A stretch of 5,038 nucleotides of DNA from the NCBI GenBank assembly GCA_913054205.1, contig CAJXJM010000221.1, positions 1-5,038 of the forward strand. Reading direction: 5' to 3'. The position numbers and the translations under genes are program-made. How positions within the stretch are numbered: the stretch's first letter is position 1; every line of letters starts with the position of its first letter. The notes beneath the pieces were generated by a model, which was given only the letters and a program-made list of their open reading frames with translations, made no database searches and had not been told where the DNA came from. Below are positions 1 to 5,038 of the stretch, one piece after another. This stretch comes from an uncultured Rhodospirillaceae bacterium. GTDB lineage: Bacteria; Pseudomonadota; Alphaproteobacteria; Rhodospirillales; UBA2165.

Positions 1-848
1 CCCGCTGTTATTATGCGGAAACATTGCCCAATCCAAAGCTTAATGTGTTTCCAATTCAAGAAGTCGCCGATATCGGCCGCAAATTGGGTGTGCCGTTAAT
101 TATGGACAACACCGCGACCCCTATTCTGTGTCGTCCTTTCGATCACGGCGCTGCAATCATCGTATATTCAACAACCAAATATATCGGCGGTCATGGCACG
201 TCGATTGGCGGGATTTTGGTCGATGGTGGAAACTTCGATTGGGAAGCCGAAGGCGATCGCTTCCCGACGCTCAATGACCCTGATCCTAGTTACCATGGCG
301 CGGTTTGGACCGAAGCAGTTAAGCCAATGGGACCCATTGCCTATATCATTCGTGCTCGCGTGATCCTTTTGCGCGACGTTGGTGCCGCCACGACACCGCA
401 AAATGCCTTTAACGCCATTCAGGGTTTGGAAACATTGCCCCTGCGGATGCGCGAGCATTGTGCCAATGCCATGAAAGTAGTCGACTATCTGAAGGGCCAT
501 GACAAAGTAACCACTGTAATCCATCCAAGTGTCCAAGACGGTGAAACACGCCGCCGTGCGGATGTCTATTTAAACGGTGGCTATGGAGGGTTGGTAGGTT
601 TCGAACTTAAAGGCGGTAAAGATGCCGGTCGTAAGTTTATCGACTCACTCGAAATGCTATTTCACGTTGCGAATATTGGTGATGCGAGAAGTTTGGCAAT
701 TCACCCAGCGTCAACGACGCATTCACAATTGTCGCCAGAGGAACAGGCGCAAACGGGCGTGACAGATGGTTATATCAGGTTGTCTGTCGGCATCGAGCAT
801 ATCGATGATATTATCGCTGATTTGGAGCAAGCTCTGGCTACCGCTTAA
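1..848 (+). CDS. metY: O-acetylhomoserine sulfhydrylase (aminocarboxypropyltransferase), 5'-truncated by window edge
   Basis: Cytosolic PLP enzyme of the Cys/Met metabolism family. It makes homocysteine from O-acetylhomoserine and sulfide, or methionine with methanethiol. The frame is open from the left edge (first whole codon at 3), giving 281 residues; family members are about 430, so roughly 150 N-terminal residues lie outside. A TTG at 24 could be mistaken for a start, but the family-like segment AETLPNPKLNVFP runs through it. Visible landmarks, numbered from the first whole codon: the PLP-ring aspartate in LIMDNT (Asp35), and the Schiff-base lysine in YSTTKYIGGHGTSIGG (Lys59), where the GHG form is typical of MetY-type enzymes. 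Further on are GLETLPLRMREH, the conserved HVANIGDARSLAIHPASTTHSQL stretch (positions about 215-237) that binds the substrate carboxylate and PLP, and the C-terminal RLSVGIEHIDDIIADL. A close relative such as cystathionine gamma-synthase is less likely given these motifs. No frameshift is seen. Confidence 0.93.
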   Translation, partial: RCYYAETLPNPKLNVFPIQEVADIGRKLGVPLIMDNTATPILCRPFDHGAAIIVYSTTKYIGGHGTSIGGILVDGGNFDWEAEGDRFPTLNDPDPSYHGAVWTEAVKPMGPIAYIIRARVILLRDVGAATTPQNAFNAIQGLETLPLRMREHCANAMKVVDYLKGHDKVTTVIHPSVQDGETRRRADVYLNGGYGGLVGFELKGGKDAGRKFIDSLEMLFHVANIGDARSLAIHPASTTHSQLSPEEQAQTGVTDGYIRLSVGIEHIDDIIADLEQALATA

Positions 849-859
849 ACATTAAATTG

Positions 860-894
860 GGCGGGGGAGGAGGAGAAATTGGACTCCCCTCGCC
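860..894 (+). terminator. GC-rich hairpin between metY and hemB, possible terminator or attenuator
   Basis: Arms 860-869 and 884-894 pair over ten base pairs, mostly G-C, with one bulged T at 890 and a 14-base loop. It starts 12 bases after the metY stop codon. There is no T-run after the stem, so it is not a classic intrinsic terminator; it could slow or stop metY read-through, protect the 3' end, or simply be a chance structure. The rest of the 80-base gap (849-928) shows no convincing promoter for hemB. Confidence 0.35.
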
Positions 895-919
895 TCACCA
901 AAATGGGTGTAAATATTAG

Positions 920-1956
<1,037 letters not shown>

Positions 1957-1977
1957 AAATTTCCTCACCTTAGGTGA

Positions 1978-2214
1978 TTAGTTTTTAACTTCATTCGATC
2001 GAAGTAACTGAGCGATATCCAAAACCAACATCAACTGTTCTTCGAGTTGGAAAATGGCTTCGGAAAATTCACGCCAGATCGGCTCAATTGTGCCAGGGAC
2101 TTTTTCGCGATGTGTTGGATCGAGATTTAAAACCTCACCAATATCGTCAACTAAAAGCGTGTAGAGCTCATTTTTATGCTCCACGGTGACGCCCATTGAA
2201 CTGTCATCAATGAC
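1978..2214 (-). pseudogene. cheW: C-terminal fragment of CheW chemotaxis coupling protein
   Basis: CheW links chemoreceptors to the kinase CheA in the cytoplasmic signalling array. Read on the minus strand, the last ~78 residues match the end of a CheW domain: MGVTVEHKNELYTLLVDDIGEVLNL, then the E-x-V-P-G-T-I-E-P-I-W-R-E-F-S-E region, then FQLEEQLMLVLDIAQLL and the stop at 1978-1980. A whole CheW is about 150-165 residues, so about half the protein, including the N-terminal beta-barrel part, is missing. The frame stays open for 15 more codons to an ATG at 2257-2259, but those codons are merely the antisense of the MotB fragment and do not look like CheW. There are no internal stops or frameshifts in what remains, so the damage is either recent or artificial. 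Neither a native start nor a ribosome binding site is present. A functional mini-CheW is unlikely. The identification as a CheW domain is by recall of the family pattern and is fairly firm. Confidence 0.8.
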
Positions 2215-2215
2215 A
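2202..2215. repeat. 14-base palindrome at the cheW/motB junction
   Basis: TGTCAT (2202-2207) and ATGACA (2210-2215) are perfect inverted arms around a two-base centre. A second, overlapping inverted pair is ATTGA (2195-2199) with TCAAT (2207-2211). The site lies exactly where CheW similarity stops on one strand and MotB similarity begins on the other, so it may mark the recombination or template-switch point. Short palindromes also occur by chance. Confidence 0.55.
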
Positions 2216-3073
2216 CAGGGACTCCCGCCGCCAAAAACCGGACTTGGCGGTGAAAGCAATGCCGACGCACCTGCGGAGCCTGCTCAAACCAAAGAAGAAG
2301 CTTCAAAAGAACAGATTAAAAAAGCGGAAGAAAAACAGTTCGAAGAGGCGAAGAAAGAACTCGAGAAGGCGCTTTCAGAATCGCCGGAATTGGAAGCACT
2401 CAAGAAAAGCCTATTAATCGACAACACGGTTGAAGGATTGCGCATTCAGATCGTTGATCAGGAAGGCTTGCCATTGTTTAGAAGTGGCAGCGCCGACCCT
2501 CTTCATCGCGCAACAGAACTTCTCAAATTGGTTAAAAGTGTCGTCGATAAATTACCTCAAAAGATATCAATCAGTGGACACACCGATGACGTAAAGTTTG
2601 GCGCCGGCGCAGAATATACAAACTGGGAATTGTCCGTCGACCGGGCGAATTCAGCACGAAGAATTTTGCTCGATCTTGGCCTTGATGAAAACCGCCTTTC
2701 ACGGATCGTCGGTAAAGCCTCGACCGAACTGCTGTTGAAAGACAAACCTAAGAATCCGCAAAACCGACGCTTGAGTATCGTAATGCTCCGCGGAACGGGT
2801 AAAAATCCAGATGTTGGAGCAGATTCTAACCCGGATGCTATTTTGCGAAATCAAAAAGATGCTGACAACATAATCGTCCCTGCTCAGGCACTAAACACGC
2901 CTTCTGTTGCGCCGCCACTAGATCCAAGAACGTCTTCCCCCGGAGCCATTCCAACTCCACCCAGCAGTGGTTCTTCCGATAATGGCTCAACATCTGACAG
3001 TTCTAGTGGTGCATTACCGCCGCCTTCTCAAAATAACAAAGGCGGCTTACGAGGCTTAATCCTGCGGCGTTAA
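2210..3073 (+). pseudogene. motB: MotB flagellar stator protein fragment: periplasmic OmpA-like domain, N-terminus lost
   Basis: MotB anchors the MotA/MotB proton-driven stator to peptidoglycan. Residues here are counted from an alternative GTG at 2186. They show a GLPPP linker start (12-16), a charged Lys/Glu-rich likely helical stretch (about 36-75), and then the OmpA/MotB peptidoglycan-binding domain (about 78-202): EGLRIQIVDQEGLPLF, ISGHTDD with likely ligand Asp134, WELSVDRANSARR with Arg153, and NPQNRRLSIVML. After it comes a ~90-residue tail rich in Pro, Ser, Asn and Gly. Missing are the cytoplasmic start, the single membrane helix with the proton-carrying aspartate, and the plug, so no signal or membrane segment remains. 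A working stator subunit is ruled out. Possible starts (GTG 2186, ATG 2210) lie in cheW-derived or junction sequence and lack a Shine-Dalgarno. The whole frame is free of stops. It could instead be read as a generic OmpA-like protein, but the MotB-specific spacing favours MotB. MotA is not next to it. Confidence 0.82.
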
Positions 3074-3179
3074 CGCGCTCTACTATAAGTGTTTTTTGGA
3101 GAAAAGGCTGGCACGGTCAAAATTTTGCCCTATTTAATACCTAAAAGCCTTTATGGTTCGCAGCAGCGATTAGCGGCAT

Positions 3180-3184
3180 AGGAG
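3180..3184 (+). promoter_or_regulatory. Shine-Dalgarno (AGGAG) that selects a TTG start
   Basis: AGGAG ends 11 bases before the TTG at 3196, a slightly long but workable distance. No ATG or GTG exists in frame before the first membrane segment, so this site supports TTG as the start of the RDD protein. The rest of the 122-base gap after motB (3074-3195) shows no clear promoter or terminator. Confidence 0.55.
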
Positions 3185-3195
3185 CACATATAGAA

Positions 3196-3744
3196 TTGGT
3201 CAATTTTACACTTAATCCTGATGAGACGACTCGCCCGCTTGGGGCCGGTGATCCTGAATTGGACCCCCTGCTTCGTCCGGATCTCTACAATGGCATATTG
3301 TTTAAACGCATCATAGCCTATGCCATCGACGCCATAATCATCAGTTTAATCCTCGGCGCGACTTTTGTTGGCCTCGGCATTTTAGGGATCGTAACTTTTG
3401 GTGCCACCTTTGGCATTATGGGATTTGCGCTGTTTATCATCCCATTCGCCTATCACACATTTCTCATTGGTGGTCCAAATTCTGCTACTATTGGCATGGG
3501 GTTTATGAACGTAGAGGTTAAACGCTGGGTCGGCGGGCATCCGGATTATTTTCAAGCCGCAGCGCAGACCATTTTGTTTTATGGCTCCATTGCACTCACC
3601 GTTTGGCTGATATTGTTAGTCGCTTTTTTCAGCAGTTCACGCAGATGTTTGCATGATTTTTTTTCAGGAACTGTTGTCGTAGCCAAATCAGATGCGCTAG
3701 GATCAAAAGATAAGATCGAAGATAAGATGATGGATCAGATTTAG
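3196..3744 (+). CDS. RDD-family inner-membrane protein of unknown function
   Basis: A small integral membrane protein of 182 residues. A hydrophilic start of about 35 residues is followed by three likely membrane helices (about 40-63, 69-91 and 122-146). The features that name the family are visible: Arg38 and Asp45 in FKRIIAYAIDAIII at the edge of helix 1, and Asp154 in RCLHDFFSGTVVV after helix 3. The glycine-rich GGPNSATIGMGFMNVEV region (92-108) between helices 2 and 3 resembles the family's usual loop. The charged C-terminus (DKIEDKMMD) is probably cytoplasmic. The biochemical role of RDD proteins is mostly unknown; some members have been linked to ion exchange or stress tolerance, which cannot be assumed here. 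The stop is one base from the start of the transferase gene, so the two are almost certainly co-transcribed and translationally coupled. From memory, RDD next to ate is a recurring pair in alphaproteobacteria. The start is TTG, chosen by the AGGAG upstream. Confidence 0.85.
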   Translation: MVNFTLNPDETTRPLGAGDPELDPLLRPDLYNGILFKRIIAYAIDAIIISLILGATFVGLGILGIVTFGATFGIMGFALFIIPFAYHTFLIGGPNSATIGMGFMNVEVKRWVGGHPDYFQAAAQTILFYGSIALTVWLILLVAFFSSSRRCLHDFFSGTVVVAKSDALGSKDKIEDKMMDQI

Positions 3745-3745
3745 A

Positions 3746-4495
3746 ATGAAACATAGCATTACGCAAAGGCCAACTTCGTTTTTTATCACAGCGCCTTTGC
3801 CGTGCCCTTATCTTGATGGCCGAGTTGAACGCCGGATGGTTACTGAGCTATCAGGCGTCGACTCAATTTCACTGCACGACACCTTGTCGCGTGTCGGATT
3901 TCGCCGAAGTCATAGTCTCGTCTATGCGCCAATCTGTCACGGCTGTAGCGCCTGTTTGGCAGTTCGGACAATTGTTGCGGACTTTAAACCTTCAAGTTCA
4001 CAGCGCCGAGTGCTGAAACTCAACGACAACGTTTTTGCTGAAGAGAAACCGACTAAAGCCACAAATGAACAATACGAGTTATTTTCGCGCTACCAAGATT
4101 CTCGCCACACCGGCGGCGATATGGCAACGATGGATTTCTATGATTATCAGGCTTTGGTAGAGGAAACACCGGTTGATACGTCGATGATCGAATTTAGAAA
4201 TGAAGACGGTGTTTTAGTAGGTGGATGTTTGGTCGATATTATGGCGGATGGCCTATCTGCCGTGTATAGTTTTTTTGATCCCAAATATCACAAGAACAGC
4301 CTCGGAACCTATATGATCCTATGGCTAATGGAACGCAGTGGTCAACTTAATTTGCCATACGTTTATTTGGGCTATTGGATCGGCGGCAGCCAAAAAATGG
4401 CCTACAAAGACAAGTTCCAACCACTTGAATATTTTGCCGCTGACGGATGGCATAAATTTGACAAAAAAGCATTGTTGGCAGCAGATTCTCGATAA
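3746..4495 (+). CDS. bpt: Aspartate/glutamate leucyltransferase (bacterial Ate/Bpt, N-degron pathway)
   Basis: Transfers leucine (or arginine in related enzymes) from aminoacyl-tRNA to N-terminal Asp or Glu of proteins, marking them for ClpS-ClpAP degradation in the cytosol. At 249 residues it is full length for the bacterial family. The N-terminal ATE domain shows CPYLDGRVERRMVTELSG (20-37), the cysteine cluster CHGCSAC (64-70), and AVRTIVADFKPSSSQRR (72-88). The C-terminal GNAT-like domain shows MDFYDYQALV (129-138), the LSAVYSFFDP strand (170-179), HKNSLGTYMILWLMERS and YLGYWIGGSQKMAYKDKFQPLEY (207-229), all hallmark stretches. Databases often label this arginyltransferase (ate); the short bacterial form with this cysteine pattern is characterised as Bpt in Vibrio vulnificus, so leucyl transfer to Asp/Glu is the better inference. 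It follows the RDD gene by one base and has only a weak ribosome binding site, consistent with coupling. No obvious terminator with a T-run follows. Confidence 0.95.
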   Translation: MKHSITQRPTSFFITAPLPCPYLDGRVERRMVTELSGVDSISLHDTLSRVGFRRSHSLVYAPICHGCSACLAVRTIVADFKPSSSQRRVLKLNDNVFAEEKPTKATNEQYELFSRYQDSRHTGGDMATMDFYDYQALVEETPVDTSMIEFRNEDGVLVGGCLVDIMADGLSAVYSFFDPKYHKNSLGTYMILWLMERSGQLNLPYVYLGYWIGGSQKMAYKDKFQPLEYFAADGWHKFDKKALLAADSR

Positions 4496-4502
4496 CGAAA
4501 AA

Positions 4503-4542
4503 TTCAACATTTCAGCCTAATTGTTGAAGTGTTCAAATGTTG
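4503..4542. repeat. Nested inverted repeats upstream of the TRAP gene, operator-like
   Basis: Three overlapping dyads occur in 40 bases: TTCAACA (4503-4509) with TGTTGAA (4522-4528); CAACATTT (4505-4512) with AAATGTTG (4535-4542); and TTGAA (4524-4528) with TTCAA (4532-4536) around GTG. The first two use the same left arm, so they cannot form together in RNA. They lie just after the bpt stop codon and directly before or touching the candidate -35 box, so a regulator binding site or a weak terminator/attenuator is plausible. There is no T-run after any stem. Confidence 0.4.
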
Positions 4543-4567
4543 CACTCAATCCAAAAACCCCTATACT
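4540..4567 (+). promoter_or_regulatory. Candidate sigma-70 promoter for the TRAP receptor gene
   Basis: A TATACT -10 box (4562-4567, five of six consensus bases) is preceded at 16 bases by TTGCAC (4540-4545, which keeps the TTG of the -35 box). Transcription would begin near 4574 and leave a leader of about 80 bases. The upstream inverted repeats abut the -35 box. This is a pattern match only. Confidence 0.42.
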
Positions 4568-4640
4568 CAAAAATGCAAGACGACGTATCTGAGAAATAAA
4601 ATCAGAGCGATCTAACAGGACCTAGGTACATTTAATTATT

Positions 4641-4646
4641 GGGAGG
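4641..4646 (+). promoter_or_regulatory. Strong Shine-Dalgarno (GGGAGG) of the TRAP receptor gene
   Basis: GGGAGG sits six bases before the ATG at 4653, the best ribosome binding site in the window. It fixes the start of the partial gene at the right edge and fits the high expression expected of a periplasmic binding protein. Confidence 0.8.
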
Positions 4647-4652
4647 CTTTCA

Positions 4653-5038
4653 ATGAAAAGACGCGAATTTATTAAAAAAGCAGGCACCGGTGTTGTTGCG
4701 GTCGGTGCCGTTGCAGCTGCTTCAACATTGCCAAAACCGGCGATAGCGCAAAAACGAATTGAAATGAATGTGGTTTCCACTTGGCCACGGGATTTTCCCG
4801 GCCTCGGAACCGGTGCCCAACGTGCGGCAAAGCGAATTGAAGATTTGTCCGAAGGACGTATTAAGGTAAATTACTTTGCTGCAAAAGAGCGCGTCGGCGC
4901 TTTTGACTCCTTTGACGAAGTCGCTTCCGGTAATGCTCAGGCATATCACGCCGCAGATTACTACTGGAAAGGCAAACATCCAGGTTGGGCATATTTCACT
5001 TCTGTTCCGTTTGGCCTGACCTACACGGAAATGAACGC
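4653..5038 (+). CDS. TRAP transporter solute-binding protein (DctP/TakP-like), Tat signal, 3'-truncated
   Basis: Periplasmic receptor that delivers a substrate, usually a carboxylate, to a sodium-coupled DctQM membrane permease. The frame is open to the window end, giving 128 whole codons of an expected 340-370. The N-terminus MKRREFIKKAG is a twin-arginine motif, followed by a weakly hydrophobic Ala/Val/Gly stretch (11-25) and a likely cleavage after AIA at 32, so export is by Tat as a folded protein. The mature start (VVSTWPRDFPGLGTGAQRAAKRIEDLSEGRIKV in outline, 40-72) and DSFDEVASGNAQAYHAADYYWKGKHP followed by FTSVPFGLTYTEMNA (85-129) resemble TakP, the 2-oxoacid receptor of Rhodobacter, and related DctP proteins. 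A 2-oxoacid or similar substrate is an inference; the key carboxylate-binding arginine lies beyond the edge. The permease genes would be expected downstream. The gene has its own candidate promoter and a strong ribosome binding site. Confidence 0.93.
   Translation, partial: MKRREFIKKAGTGVVAVGAVAAASTLPKPAIAQKRIEMNVVSTWPRDFPGLGTGAQRAAKRIEDLSEGRIKVNYFAAKERVGAFDSFDEVASGNAQAYHAADYYWKGKHPGWAYFTSVPFGLTYTEMN

Noticed and set aside
168..536. Open frame of 122 codons on the minus strand
   Set aside because: It is antisense to the firmly identified sulfhydrylase gene and resembles no family I recognise.
24..848. TTG at 24 as the start of the sulfhydrylase gene
   Set aside because: Family-like residues continue in frame to the left edge, and the resulting protein would lack about a third of the enzyme; the gene is cut by the window.
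1965..1977. Dyad TCACCT-T-AGGTGA beside the cheW stop codon
   Set aside because: It has six-base arms with a one-base centre and cannot form a stable hairpin; no gene start is nearby that it could regulate.
2215..2259. The first 15 codons (MLSPPSPVFGGGSPC) as a true N-terminus of a short CheW-like protein
   Set aside because: They are the exact antisense of the MotB linker, which reads as a normal Pro-rich MotB segment on the plus strand.
2186..3073. Reading this as a complete stand-alone OmpA-like cell-envelope protein
   Set aside because: It has no signal peptide, lipobox or membrane helix and no ribosome binding site, and its start falls in antisense cheW sequence. The domain pattern is that of a MotB C-terminus.
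3067..3076. Palindrome GCGTTAACGC over the motB stop codon
   Set aside because: It is short, with no loop and no following T-run; probably chance.
3103..3152. AAAGGC and GCCTTT as a terminator after motB
   Set aside because: The stem is only six base pairs with a loop of nearly 40 bases and no T-run.
4338..4520. Small open frame overlapping the end of the transferase gene
   Set aside because: It is out of frame within bpt, has no ribosome binding site and no recognisable protein pattern.
4722..4979. 85-codon open frame on the minus strand
   Set aside because: It is antisense to the well-supported TRAP receptor gene.

Overview
The window looks like chromosomal DNA from an alphaproteobacterium, most like the Rhodospirillales and relatives. 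The protein sequences support this: an alphaproteobacterial-type O-acetylhomoserine sulfhydrylase, a magnesium-type HemB, an RDD-ate(bpt) gene pair, an alphaproteobacterial-style MotB C-terminus and a TakP-like TRAP solute receptor. By eye, base composition is moderate (near or a little below 50% GC) with no sharp change along the window. No tRNA, rRNA, CRISPR array, transposase or phage gene was seen.

Layout from left to right. Positions 1-848 hold the C-terminal two thirds of a PLP-dependent O-acetylhomoserine sulfhydrylase (MetY type), cut by the window edge. An 80-base gap with a GC-rich hairpin leads to a complete hemB (929-1933), which ends in a terminator-like hairpin that appears to work in both directions (1923-1956). 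Next come two broken motility and chemotaxis genes, head to head: the C-terminal half of a CheW on the minus strand (1978 to about 2214) and the periplasmic C-terminal part of a MotB on the plus strand (from about 2216 to 3073). They meet at a 14-base near-perfect palindrome (2202-2215). Then come an RDD-family membrane protein (3196-3744) and, one base later, the leucyl/arginyl-tRNA-protein transferase of the N-degron pathway (3746-4495), almost certainly one operon. A 157-base gap with nested inverted repeats and a candidate sigma-70 promoter precedes a Tat-exported TRAP transporter receptor (4653 to the right edge, incomplete).

The intact genes are housekeeping and nutrition genes: methionine/sulfur assimilation, tetrapyrrole synthesis, protein turnover and organic acid uptake. 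They do not form one pathway. I see no new multi-gene system. The most noteworthy signal is the cheW/motB junction. Both genes have lost their 5' parts at the same point, yet both remaining frames are open. This is what a single deletion between divergent che and mot operons would leave, or alternatively a chimeric assembly or amplification junction. The first would mean recent loss of motility genes; the second would mean the window does not represent one real locus across position ~2210.
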